The position numbers and the translations under genes were made by a program. The notes below the pieces were generated by a model. That model made no database searches and was not told the DNA's origin. It worked only from the letters and a program-made list of their open reading frames with translations. From Achromobacter deleyi (GTDB lineage: Bacteria > Pseudomonadota > Gammaproteobacteria > Burkholderiales > Burkholderiaceae_B), in contig NZ_CADIJO010000004.1 of NCBI RefSeq assembly GCF_902859705.1, positions 62,001 to 126,000 of the forward strand: a stretch of DNA of 64,000 nucleotides, in the 5' to 3' direction. This document shows, one piece after another, positions 1 through 8,504 of the stretch. The number at the start of each line of letters is the position of its first letter. The first letter of the stretch is position 1.

Positions 1-49
1 CCACTGGCGCTGGCAGATCGAGAACCCCGACGGATACCCAGAGTCGTAG
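1..49 (+). CDS. 3' end of a probable GalE-like nucleotide-sugar epimerase (partial)
   Basis: Read in the frame that ends at the TAG at 47-49, the window opens with sixteen codons ending WRWQIENPDGYPES. From memory this resembles the C-terminal tail of UDP-glucose 4-epimerases, where a tryptophan-rich stretch precedes NPxGYPD. The rest of the gene lies outside the window, so the call rests on that tail alone and on the polysaccharide-export genes that follow 11 nt later. An epimerase of this kind would supply an activated sugar for the same glycan. Confidence 0.5.
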   Translation, partial: HWRWQIENPDGYPES

Positions 50-60
50 GAGCGCCCACC

Positions 61-882
61 ATGCAGCAATATTCCAGCAGCGGCCGAGAGATGGTCGCGA
101 GCCTGTGGCGTAACCGTTCCTTGATCCTGGCGCTGACCAAGCGTGAAGTCATCGGACGGTACCGCGGGTCGGTAATGGGCCTTGCCTGGTCCTTCTTCAA
201 TCCCATCCTGATGCTGACGATCTATACGTTCATCTTCTCGGTGGTATTCAATGCGCGATGGGGGGGCAGTGCCAGCGGCAGCAAAACTGAGTTCGCGCTG
301 ATTCTCTTCGTCGGGCTGATCGTGCACGGGTTGTTTGCAGAGTGCGTACTACGCGCGCCGAGCCTCATCCTGAACAACGTCAATTATGTGAAAAAGGTCA
401 TCTTTCCGCTTGAGGTCTTGCCTTGGGTCGCTTTCGGCGCTGCCCTCTTTCACACCTGCATCAGCCTCCTGGTTCTACTGGTTGCCCGCATTCTCCTGCA
501 GCACGAATTGCCATGGACTGCAGTGCTGTTTCCGTTGCTGCTGATCCCGCTGGTGCTGGGTACCCTGGGCGTCAGCTGGTTTCTGTCTGCACTGGGCGTA
601 TATGTGCGCGACATTGGGCAAATCACGAGCATGCTGACCACAGTCCTGCTGTTCATGTCGCCGGTGTTCTATCCCCTCAGCGCACTGCCAGAGAAGTACA
701 GAATGCTGGTCAACCTGAATCCTCTGGCCTACCTGATCGAAGAAAGCCGCAACCTGCTCATCTTCGGCGTGCTGCCGGATCTCAAGCACTGGGCGATCCT
801 GATGGTCATCAGCGCCGTCATCGCCTGGCTGGGCTTCTTCTGGTTCCAGAAAACGCGCAAAGGATTCGCCGATGTCCTCTGA
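61..882 (+). CDS. wzm: Polysaccharide/O-antigen ABC exporter, permease (Wzm-like)
   Basis: This is an inner-membrane permease of the ABC-2 type that moves a lipid-linked polysaccharide out of the cytoplasm together with the ATPase encoded next. The 273-residue protein has a charged N-terminal region (REVIGRYRGSVMG, typical of Wzm/TagG-type permeases) followed by about six hydrophobic segments, and a C-terminal KTRKGFADVL tail. Length matches the family. The ATG follows an AGGAG eight or so bases upstream. The stop overlaps the ATPase start by 11 nt, which implies translational coupling. Neighbouring glycosyltransferases and methyltransferase support an O-antigen or capsule role; which glycan is not visible. 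Confidence 0.9.
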   Translation: MQQYSSSGREMVASLWRNRSLILALTKREVIGRYRGSVMGLAWSFFNPILMLTIYTFIFSVVFNARWGGSASGSKTEFALILFVGLIVHGLFAECVLRAPSLILNNVNYVKKVIFPLEVLPWVAFGAALFHTCISLLVLLVARILLQHELPWTAVLFPLLLIPLVLGTLGVSWFLSALGVYVRDIGQITSMLTTVLLFMSPVFYPLSALPEKYRMLVNLNPLAYLIEESRNLLIFGVLPDLKHWAILMVISAVIAWLGFFWFQKTRKGFADVL

Positions 883-2227
883 TATCGCCATCAAGATCGA
901 TGGGCTCAGCAAGAGCTACCATATCTTCGACAAGCCGCGAGACCGCCTTCTGCAGATGCTTTTTGGCAAGCACAAGCAGTACTACAAGGAATTCTGGGCA
1001 CTGCAAACGCTGTCGATGGAAATCCGCAAGGGTGAAACCATTGGCCTGATAGGCCGCAACGGCAGCGGCAAATCGACGTTGCTGCAGCTTATCTGTGGCA
1101 CGCTCAATCCGACGACGGGGACGATCACAGCAGCCGGCAGGGTCGCCGCGTTGCTGGAGCTGGGCTCGGGCTTCAACCCGGAGTTCACCGGCCGCGAGAA
1201 CGTCTACCTGAACGCCACGATGCTCGGCCTGACCGAGGAAGAAATCGATGAACGGTTCGATGACATAGCGGCATTCGCAGACATCGGCGACTTCATTGAA
1301 CAGCCGGTAAAGACCTACTCCAGCGGCATGTATGTGCGTTTGGCATTCGCGGTTGTCGCGCATGTCAGCGCCGACATTCTCGTGATCGACGAGGCGCTTG
1401 CGGTCGGCGATGCGGTATTCACGCAGAAGTGCATGCGGTTCCTGCGTCGGTTCCAGGAAAATGGCACGATCCTCTTTGTCAGCCATGACATCGGGGCGGT
1501 CACGTCGTTGTGCCAGCGCGCCTATTGGCTCGACAAGGGCGTGCTGCGCATGTCTGGAACACCCAAGGACATCAGCGCGGCCTACATGGCCGACATCTAC
1601 GAGGCCCAGCAAGGGCCCAGCGCCACGCCGCAAGCCAAGTCGGCCGACGCCGTCGACAGCCCCAAGCAGATCGTTGCCCCTGCCGCGCCCGTGCTGCGCG
1701 ACATGCGCCTGGATTTTCTGAACCAGACTCAGTTCAGGAACGATATCCAGCTGTTCTCGTTCGAAGAAAATGCCAAGGCCTTCGGCAAAGGCGGCGCCAG
1801 CATCGAGAATGTGCAACTGCGCGACACGCAAGACCAGCCGTTGCAATGGGTGGTCGGTGGCGAGCGCGTCAGCCTGCACGTTTCCTGCCGTGCTCACCAG
1901 GATATTTTTTCGCCGATCGTGGGCTTCTTCATCAAGGATCGCCTGGGGCAGGTGCTTTTCGGCGACAACACGTACCTGACCCACATGGACACGCCGCTGA
2001 GCGTTCCCGCCGGACAGACGTTTTCGGCTTCATTTGCTTTTCCGATGCCGATCCTGCCGGTTGGCGACTACAGCATCAATGTAGCGCTCGCGGAAGGCAA
2101 CCAGCAGGACCACGTTCAACACCAGTGGATACACGAGGCGCTAATCTTCCGGTCCACGTCCACCTCGATCACAACCGGCCTGGTGGGGATTCCGATGGAA
2201 TCCGTCACATTGGCGCTCAGCGACTGA
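872..2227 (+). CDS. wzt: Polysaccharide/O-antigen ABC exporter, ATPase with glycan-binding C-terminal domain (Wzt-like)
   Basis: This 451-residue ATPase powers the Wzm-like permease. The nucleotide-binding domain carries Walker A GRNGSGKS (about residues 61-68), a signature YSSGM (about 149-153) and Walker B ILVIDEA (about 169-175). A proline/alanine-rich linker near 240-270 leads to a C-terminal beta-rich domain of about 180 residues, as in Wzt_C proteins. In characterised systems that domain recognises the modified non-reducing end of the glycan before export. Its presence together with a methyltransferase 15 nt downstream points to an exporter that acts on capped chains. The gene overlaps the permease by 11 nt. 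Confidence 0.92.
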   Translation: MSSDIAIKIDGLSKSYHIFDKPRDRLLQMLFGKHKQYYKEFWALQTLSMEIRKGETIGLIGRNGSGKSTLLQLICGTLNPTTGTITAAGRVAALLELGSGFNPEFTGRENVYLNATMLGLTEEEIDERFDDIAAFADIGDFIEQPVKTYSSGMYVRLAFAVVAHVSADILVIDEALAVGDAVFTQKCMRFLRRFQENGTILFVSHDIGAVTSLCQRAYWLDKGVLRMSGTPKDISAAYMADIYEAQQGPSATPQAKSADAVDSPKQIVAPAAPVLRDMRLDFLNQTQFRNDIQLFSFEENAKAFGKGGASIENVQLRDTQDQPLQWVVGGERVSLHVSCRAHQDIFSPIVGFFIKDRLGQVLFGDNTYLTHMDTPLSVPAGQTFSASFAFPMPILPVGDYSINVALAEGNQQDHVQHQWIHEALIFRSTSTSITTGLVGIPMESVTLALSD

Positions 2228-2242
2228 CATCTAGAGAATCAC

Positions 2243-3211
2243 ATGGAATTTACCGGCGAACGCTTCATCCCCACGCTGCCCGGCGATATCAGGCTCGAAC
2301 ACCTGCACCGTTATGAATGGTGCACGCCCTATATCCAAGGAAAGCGTGTACTCGACATCGCTTCAGGTGAAGGCTACGGATCGTACGCGCTGTCGCGCCA
2401 CGCCGCCTCGGTCATTGGCGTGGACATTTCTGCCGAAGCAGTCAACCACGCGCGCCAAAAATATGCGGATCGCGACAACCTGACTTTCGTCGAAGGCAGT
2501 GCGGCCAGCATCCCATTGCCCGATCACAGCATAGACGTCGTCGTCTCGTTCGAAACGATCGAGCATCACGACCAGCATGAAGAGATGATGTCGGAGATCC
2601 GGCGCGTCTTGACCCCAGACGGGCTGTTGATCATTTCCTCACCCAACAAGAAGATCTATTCCGACCTCGCGGGTGGCGACCATAACCACTTCCACGTCAA
2701 AGAGCTGTATTTCGCCGAACTCGATACGTTGATTGGCCGATATTTCGGCAACGTACGCTACTACGGACAACGTGTCACGGCCACGTCCCTGCTCCTGCCT
2801 CACGAGGCTGAGGCAAGCGACATCATCCAGACATACACCGAGTTCAACGATGGCGTGCGCCGTGCCGTACCGATGGCAATCGAACCGATGTACTACCTCG
2901 CAGTGGCCAGCAACACGGCACTGCCGGAACCAGCACCGGTCACGGCATTCTTTTCGGAACAGGACAATGCGTTCTATGAAAAGCAGCGCGAAGTCCTGGA
3001 ACTGAACACCGAAATCCGCCGCATGAGCGATTACATCGCCGAAGTTTCGAATGCCCTGAGCGTACGCGACAAGGACCTGGCCTTCATCAAGCAGGAACTC
3101 GCCAACACCAGCCAGGAACTCGCATCCACCCAACAAGCTCTGGCAGCGGCCCAAGCCACGCTCTGCGCTCGGGTCATACGCAAGTTGCGGTCGCTGCTCG
3201 GCAAATCCTGA
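2243..3211 (+). CDS. SAM-dependent methyltransferase with C-terminal coiled coil, likely glycan-modifying
   Basis: This is a class I methyltransferase of 322 residues. Motif I is VLDIASGEGYGSYAL (about 36-50), followed by the acidic VIGVDIS strand and the VVSFETIEHH strand, as in the Methyltransf_11 group. After the catalytic domain (to about 230) there is a heptad-rich region, about 240-305, with a basic amphipathic end RVIRKLRSLL. In E. coli O9a the WbdD methyltransferase/kinase uses a coiled coil as a ruler and caps the chain; here no kinase domain is present. A capping or chain-length role is an inference from architecture and from the neighbouring wzt, and the substrate is unknown. Confidence 0.8.
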   Translation: MEFTGERFIPTLPGDIRLEHLHRYEWCTPYIQGKRVLDIASGEGYGSYALSRHAASVIGVDISAEAVNHARQKYADRDNLTFVEGSAASIPLPDHSIDVVVSFETIEHHDQHEEMMSEIRRVLTPDGLLIISSPNKKIYSDLAGGDHNHFHVKELYFAELDTLIGRYFGNVRYYGQRVTATSLLLPHEAEASDIIQTYTEFNDGVRRAVPMAIEPMYYLAVASNTALPEPAPVTAFFSEQDNAFYEKQREVLELNTEIRRMSDYIAEVSNALSVRDKDLAFIKQELANTSQELASTQQALAAAQATLCARVIRKLRSLLGKS

Positions 3212-3224
3212 ACCGCGGGTCCGT

Positions 3225-4220
3225 ATGAAAATCGCCTTTGTCAGCCAACCAGAGTATTTCCGTTTCTGCTATGAGCAGGATCTTTCCGCGGACCATGAGG
3301 TGCGCGAATTTCCTTTTCATTTCGGAATGAGAGAAGAAGATCTGGCGGATTTGATCGACTTCGACGCAGACGTCAATTTTTTCTTCCGGGGCGAGTTTTT
3401 CCCGCCTTCGTTGCTACCCCGCCTGCGAGGCAAGAAAATTGCCCTGTCGAGCGAGCCGTTCCCCCGCAATTTGGGTGACAAGCTGGAGTACACACGCGAT
3501 TCGATAAAGCGCTATCTGGATTTCCGGTCGCGTATCCGCACGCAGCCATTTGACTATGTATTCCACTATGACGAAGCGTCGCTGCAATTCATGGCGCGCG
3601 ACGGTCTGAACCTGTCCGGCGCGTTCGCCTTTCCCGTCGCAACCGATACCTATGTCGACCGTCAGTTCAAGCCCAAGTGGGATATGTTTTTTATCGGTCG
3701 CAGCACGCCACATCGAGAGCGATTCTTCGGTCCGCTGAAACACCATTTTCAGTTCCTGCATATCTGCCACGGCATCTTCGGACCGCCCCTGATCGCCTAC
3801 ATGGCGCAGGCAAAGATCAATCTCAACGTACATGCAGAATCCGAGATTTCCTGGGAACCGAGAATGCAGATGCTGCTGGCGACCGGAGCCTTCGTGATTT
3901 CCGAGCCGATCACGCCCAATCGGTATCTACGCCCAGGGGTGGACTATGTCGAAGCGGCTTCTCCCTCGGACATGTACGAGAAAGTTGCCTACTACCTCGA
4001 ACATGACGAAGAGCGCCGCCGTATCGCCGCCTCTGGCAAAGCCCGTATCCGGGAACTGTTGAACGCCAAAGTCAATTTCCAGCAACTCATCGTCGATCTG
4101 GATCACGACAAGTACCCCCGCTTTCAAGCCGCCAAACCATCTGGCAGCGTCAACATGGTGGCGGAGTACTTCAGCCTGGAATCGCGTGCGCGGGCTTTCG
4201 GCCGCAAGCTCTTGAAATAG
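3225..4220 (+). CDS. Glycosyltransferase, CgeB-like (GT-B fold)
   Basis: The 331-residue protein resembles the CgeB/DUF3880-type glycosyltransferases. It has an N-terminal half beginning MKIAFVSQPEYF and a C-terminal segment WEPRMQMLLATGAFVIS followed by a D-Y-V-E motif and a helix with LEHDEERRRIAASG, the usual C-terminal pattern of these enzymes. No signal peptide or membrane span is evident, so it should be a cytoplasmic or peripheral enzyme. It starts 13 nt after the methyltransferase and is followed 9 to 69 nt later by another transferase, depending on that gene's start. It probably adds one sugar to the exported glycan; donor and linkage are not predictable. Confidence 0.75.
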   Translation: MKIAFVSQPEYFRFCYEQDLSADHEVREFPFHFGMREEDLADLIDFDADVNFFFRGEFFPPSLLPRLRGKKIALSSEPFPRNLGDKLEYTRDSIKRYLDFRSRIRTQPFDYVFHYDEASLQFMARDGLNLSGAFAFPVATDTYVDRQFKPKWDMFFIGRSTPHRERFFGPLKHHFQFLHICHGIFGPPLIAYMAQAKINLNVHAESEISWEPRMQMLLATGAFVISEPITPNRYLRPGVDYVEAASPSDMYEKVAYYLEHDEERRRIAASGKARIRELLNAKVNFQQLIVDLDHDKYPRFQAAKPSGSVNMVAEYFSLESRARAFGRKLLK

Positions 4221-4265
4221 TCTCCAACATTGTCGACCACGCCTAGTCTCACCCACATTCCAAAT

Positions 4266-5564
4266 ATGTCCTCTGTGCCTGAAAAGAAAATGAAAATTGG
4301 CTATATCGTGCCCAGTTGCTCGGTTTCGGGTGGGATGGCGGTGATATGCCAACATGCCAATCGCCTGCTCAAGCGCGGTCACGACGTCGTGCTCTTGTCG
4401 ATCGTGGAAATCCGTCCGATGGATTGGTTTCCCGGACAGCAGGTTCCAGTTCATGACGCGGCCACCTGGGAGGGCGACCTGGAAGTGGTTGTCGCGACAG
4501 GCTGGAGCACCGCATTTTGGCTGCCGAGAATCTCGGCTCGCGTGAAGACCTATTTCGTACAGTCCGACGAGACGCGCTTTCACCCAGAAGGTTCGCGGTG
4601 GCAACATCTGACCACGCTGACCTACTACTTCGGCGTGCATTACCTGACTGAGGCACGCTGGATCCGTACCTGGCTGAAAGAGGGTTTCGGTCACGAGGCA
4701 GAGCTGGTTCCCAATGGTCTGGACCCCGATATCTTCCGGCCTGACCAACCCTTGCAAAGCAAAGGGAAAAAGCCCCGTATCCTTCTGGAAGGAGCCATCG
4801 GCCTGCCTTACAAGGGTATGCGTGAGGCGTTCGAGGCAGTACAGGATATCGATGCGGAAGTCTGGTGCGTCAGCTCATACGGAGAGCCCGAGGCCCATTG
4901 GCATTGCGACAGATTTTTCGAGCATGTGCCAATGCAGGATATGCGCAAGATCTATTCCAGTTGCGACATCCTGCTGAAACTGAGTCGCGTCGAGGGGTTT
5001 TTTGGCCCGCCCATGGAGATGATGGCGTGCGGTGGCGTCGCGGTCGTAGGACGTGTCACCGGCTACGACGAATACATCGTCGATGAACAGAACGCACTGG
5101 TGGTCGATGCCTTGGACATCGCCGCAGCACGCAATGCCGTGCAGCGACTGATCGACGACAAGGCGCTACGCGATCGCCTCATTGCTGCAGGGGCAGAGAC
5201 CGCCCGCGAGTGGGATTGGGAAAGCTCGATCGACACGCTGGAGGCTTTTTACGCCAGATTGGTCTCGGATCCGAAATGCTGGTACGACAGCACGCTGCGT
5301 CCCAATTACGACCGAAGCATCGCTTTTGCTTACGACATGATGTCCCGCAGCATTCTGCCCGAGGATATCGTCGCCTCTACGCCGAGTCCCGGCGAACCTC
5401 GCGAGGTCATTCCGCCGCACGTGCAACGCCTGGCGGTCTACATGGCCAACTCAACCTTGTTCAAGCACTTCGCGGATGTCGCACGTGTCGGCTATCACGG
5501 GTACAAGAAGACTCGTGGCGTGGCCGGAAAGGTCAAAAGACGGCTGAAGCGCCTATTCAGTTAA
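4266..5564 (+). CDS. Glycosyltransferase family 4-like (GT-B)
   Basis: The protein starts its Rossmann strand at KIGYIVPSCSVSGGMA and contains a clear GT4 donor-site motif, EGFFGPPMEMMACGG, about three fifths of the way along, preceded by VPNGLDPDIFRP. The start is uncertain: TTG at 4230, ATG at 4266 and ATG at 4290 are all in frame, and none has a strong ribosome-binding site; ATG 4266 is used here and gives 432 residues. A C-terminal extension of about 60 residues is rich in basic amino acids and may sit on the membrane. It is the last gene of the forward-strand polysaccharide operon; the next genes are on the other strand. Confidence 0.8.
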   Translation: MSSVPEKKMKIGYIVPSCSVSGGMAVICQHANRLLKRGHDVVLLSIVEIRPMDWFPGQQVPVHDAATWEGDLEVVVATGWSTAFWLPRISARVKTYFVQSDETRFHPEGSRWQHLTTLTYYFGVHYLTEARWIRTWLKEGFGHEAELVPNGLDPDIFRPDQPLQSKGKKPRILLEGAIGLPYKGMREAFEAVQDIDAEVWCVSSYGEPEAHWHCDRFFEHVPMQDMRKIYSSCDILLKLSRVEGFFGPPMEMMACGGVAVVGRVTGYDEYIVDEQNALVVDALDIAAARNAVQRLIDDKALRDRLIAAGAETAREWDWESSIDTLEAFYARLVSDPKCWYDSTLRPNYDRSIAFAYDMMSRSILPEDIVASTPSPGEPREVIPPHVQRLAVYMANSTLFKHFADVARVGYHGYKKTRGVAGKVKRRLKRLFS

Positions 5565-5626
5565 GAGGCTTCGGGATATCTTCCACACGAACCGGCCGGC
5601 GCGTCGGTCCGTGTGGCCAGATGGCG

Positions 5627-5980
5627 CTAACGCACCGAGATGTAGACGCCCAGCACGATAACGAGCGCGCCTGCCACCGACGTCCACTTGAACGCTTCCC
5701 CCAGGAAGAAATGAGCCAGGATCGGCACGATCACGAAGCCAAGGGCGATAAAAGGATAGGCGGTCCGCAAGGGAATCTCTTTCAAGACCCACAACCATGC
5801 AATGGTTGCAAAGCCATAGACAGCCAAGGCAATGATCAGGGCGGGATTCAGCAGAAATCCCTGGAAGATGCCTTTGCCTTGCACGTCGATCTTGGAAGCT
5901 GCGACCTTGAACAACACCTGCCCCACCGACAGCGACAGGACTGTGAACAAGGTGCCAATCAATTGTTTGAAGGTAATCAC
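5627..5980 (-). CDS. Small four-helix DMT/EamA-type membrane protein, probable lipid-linked sugar flippase
   Basis: At 117 residues with four hydrophobic segments this is the size and layout of ArnE/ArnF-like and small-multidrug-resistance-like members of the drug/metabolite superfamily. It starts at a GTG whose first bases overlap the stop of the upstream glycosyltransferase. In analogous cassettes the small membrane protein (GtrA, or ArnEF) moves an undecaprenyl-phosphate-linked sugar to the periplasmic face. That role is inferred from the two upstream genes, a polyprenyl-phosphate glycosyltransferase-like and a multi-span protein. The sequence itself is not a GtrA protein, so flippase function should be regarded as likely rather than shown. 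Confidence 0.65.
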   Translation of the reverse strand: MITFKQLIGTLFTVLSLSVGQVLFKVAASKIDVQGKGIFQGFLLNPALIIALAVYGFATIAWLWVLKEIPLRTAYPFIALGFVIVPILAHFFLGEAFKWTSVAGALVIVLGVYISVR

Positions 5981-6966
5981 TGCTTGCCTCTCTTCTTGAG
6001 CAAGGACGCTTTATGCAGCGTTTTCTTGGGAACGTGCGATATGTCGTAACCGACAAATGCGAGTATCAGTTGAATGCCGATCAAGACTGGCAATGCCGCC
6101 AGCATCACGGTCCCGGCAGGCGATTGTGCTCCGTTGACGCTGGACTGGACCCAATGGAGGCCACCATAAATAACGCCAAATGCGAATAGCAGAATGCCCA
6201 GCGGCAATTCAAGCGAGGCGATCGAGAATCCCCGCAGATAGTAGTTATAGAAAATCCGCTTCAGCGAATTACGCATATGCTTCAGCGAGAACTCACCGAC
6301 AATGCGCGAGATCTTCAGGTTGCTCACCTCATCGGCGTAGCAGGCATCCATCGGCACATCCTGCACGACCGCGCCGATCAGATTCAGTCGGAACAAGATA
6401 TCGGTTTCGAAGAAATACCGCTGGCTGATCTTGTCGAACGGCAGATGCTCAGCCACTCGCGCGTGAATGGCGGTGTAGCCGTTGGTTGGGTCAAACAAAT
6501 CCCAGTAGCCGGACGAAAATTTCGTCATGAAAGACAGAACGGCATTGCCAAACAGGCGCTTGCCGGGCATAGCGCGTAACGCCTCCAAGTCGAAGAAGCG
6601 ATTGCCCTTGGTGTAGTCGGCATCACCGTTCACGATGGGTGCAATGAAATCCGGAATCAGCCTGGGGTCCATCTGACCGTCGCCGTCGACCTTGACCAAG
6701 ATGTCAAGGCCCGCTTCGATCGCAGCCCTATAGCCGGCCATGACAGCGCCGCCAACGCCGCGATTCACCTCGTTGCGCAGTACGACTACGCGGCGATCTC
6801 TGCAATGCTCCGTGACAAAAGCACCCGAAGCATCTGGGCAGCAATCGTCGACGACATAAATCCGACTCACTTCGGAACCGATTTCGGCAATGACGTCCAG
6901 AATGTGGCGCGTTACCTTGTAAGCGGGGATGATGACTGCGACGGAGAGTTGTTCAAATTGGGACAT
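5977..6966 (-). CDS. Family 2 glycosyltransferase, polyprenyl-phosphate sugar transferase-like (DPM1/GtrB type)
   Basis: The N-terminal GT-A domain opens VAVIIPAYKV, has a VVDDCCPD motif and a metal-binding VDGDGQMD (DxD) segment. The C-terminal third holds two hydrophobic helices, the layout of GtrB/ArnC/DPM1 enzymes that load a sugar on undecaprenyl phosphate. ATG 6966 gives 329 residues; an in-frame GTG at 6978 overlaps the upstream stop by four bases and is an alternative start. The stop overlaps the start of the small flippase-like gene. It probably produces the lipid-linked donor used by the membrane protein encoded upstream. Confidence 0.8.
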   Translation of the reverse strand: MSQFEQLSVAVIIPAYKVTRHILDVIAEIGSEVSRIYVVDDCCPDASGAFVTEHCRDRRVVVLRNEVNRGVGGAVMAGYRAAIEAGLDILVKVDGDGQMDPRLIPDFIAPIVNGDADYTKGNRFFDLEALRAMPGKRLFGNAVLSFMTKFSSGYWDLFDPTNGYTAIHARVAEHLPFDKISQRYFFETDILFRLNLIGAVVQDVPMDACYADEVSNLKISRIVGEFSLKHMRNSLKRIFYNYYLRGFSIASLELPLGILLFAFGVIYGGLHWVQSSVNGAQSPAGTVMLAALPVLIGIQLILAFVGYDISHVPKKTLHKASLLKKRGKQ

Positions 6967-6974
6967 GTGGATTC

Positions 6975-8480
6975 TCACCCGATGTAGAAGCGATCGAGCA
7001 GAAGCTGAGGCATTTTCGCGAAGGTCAAGAGTGTAATCAATGCCAGGATCAAGATGGACGTCTTGGCAGCTGAGGTCTTGAATCCTCCATCACCACTCAA
7101 GCCGTAGGCCAGGGCCACCAGGGGTATGGTGAAGTATCGCCCTTGCACGCCCCCGATCACTGGTGTCGGGAATTCATTCCACTGCACCAGCAGCGCAAAA
7201 AATATCGTGAAGCAGGCACCCAGAAACATCAACACAAGTGCCAGTCGCGGGATCCAGGTCTGCTTCAGGTTTCTCACCGAGATAGAGAGGATCGCCACCG
7301 CGACGAACATCCACCACACCGTGTTGTAGTAGCCCTTGGGAAATTTCGTATCCAGCCAACCCAATACACCGACGAATTGCTGCATATATCCAGAGCGGAT
7401 TTCGTTCGAGGTGATCGTGTTGTAAATAATCCCCAGCATCTCCGTCGGATGCAACAAATAATGCTTAATCACCTCCCCGTGTGTATAACCGGCGTGATGC
7501 ATACCTCCATCCTGATTGGACGAGATCGATAGATACAACCATAGCAGCACCATCACAGTGACGATTAAGCCCTGCCAGAAATACAAGGCTCTTTTTCGCA
7601 CCAACGCAAGCGTAAATGGCATGAGCACGAACGACGCGATTTGAGTCCGACTGGTCGCCAAGACGAAGATCAGACCGATCAACAGATACGACCAGGCTAC
7701 TTCCCTTTCTGCCGGCTTGGTCGCAAGCCGCATGAAAATGCTCGTCGCCAAGATTGCAAGCGCCAGTGAAAAGCCATCAATGGCAGCGCCCATGGCCTGG
7801 AAGACCGTCATTGGTAACAACAGCAGGCAAACCGTCAATGGATTGGTCGGAAAAATCCGGAATGCCAATAATATCAAGGCCATACTGGCCACGAATACGC
7901 TGTACCGCGCCAAGTAGTACGACTGCTGTACCGAAAGGTTCAGCTGTTCACCTATCGCCAGACCAATGGCCTGAGGGATGTAAATGGCCGGGAAATAGTA
8001 GCTGGTGGTCGGCATCTCGAAATAGGTCTTTTCACCAGACCATTTCAGCGAAGACAGCTGATCAATCCGTTCATGCGTCACCTTCGCTGCAAGGTTGCCA
8101 GGAAACGGACCCTGCCCCATCAGTGCGAAATTGATGAGATTGCGATCGACATTGCCACCTGACAATTTGCCTTGCTGATTTTCAAGGAGGACCACGCCAT
8201 CGGTCAGCAAATACGCCCGCAACAAATGTACGGGCTCGTCCGGCGACTGCATGGGTGGCACCAGACGATTCAAGACCATGAACACCGCCAATATGGCAGC
8301 GAAGGCTATCCAGGAATTACGGGAAAATTGCAAATGGCGAAAGCCCTCCCCAAGCCATCCTGCGCCCCAAGCCCGCTTAGCATGGACCGATTTAATTTTT
8401 ATTCTCCGAATTGTAAAACCAAGAAATTTAGAACAGCACAATAAACTGCGCCGACCTGAACGGCTCGCGCAGCAATGCAA
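6975..8480 (-). CDS. DUF2142-like polytopic membrane protein, putative GT-C-type glycosyltransferase
   Basis: The product is a protein of about 500 residues with about eleven hydrophobic stretches and a long soluble loop after the first span containing the motif PPMQSPDEPVH, where the acidic DE pair resembles the first-loop acidic motif of GT-C transferases. It fits the DUF2142 family, which is often found beside GtrB-like enzymes. The first 40 or so codons contain no ATG and open with a TTG at 8480, so the start is doubtful. It is the first gene of a three-gene overlapping cassette and would be the enzyme that transfers the flipped sugar on the periplasmic side. The gene is visibly richer in A and T than the genes to its right. 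Confidence 0.7.
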   Translation of the reverse strand: MHCCASRSGRRSLLCCSKFLGFTIRRIKIKSVHAKRAWGAGWLGEGFRHLQFSRNSWIAFAAILAVFMVLNRLVPPMQSPDEPVHLLRAYLLTDGVVLLENQQGKLSGGNVDRNLINFALMGQGPFPGNLAAKVTHERIDQLSSLKWSGEKTYFEMPTTSYYFPAIYIPQAIGLAIGEQLNLSVQQSYYLARYSVFVASMALILLAFRIFPTNPLTVCLLLLPMTVFQAMGAAIDGFSLALAILATSIFMRLATKPAEREVAWSYLLIGLIFVLATSRTQIASFVLMPFTLALVRKRALYFWQGLIVTVMVLLWLYLSISSNQDGGMHHAGYTHGEVIKHYLLHPTEMLGIIYNTITSNEIRSGYMQQFVGVLGWLDTKFPKGYYNTVWWMFVAVAILSISVRNLKQTWIPRLALVLMFLGACFTIFFALLVQWNEFPTPVIGGVQGRYFTIPLVALAYGLSGDGGFKTSAAKTSILILALITLLTFAKMPQLLLDRFYIG

Positions 8481-8504
8481 AAAGCCAACAAGGCTTACCT
8501 GTCT

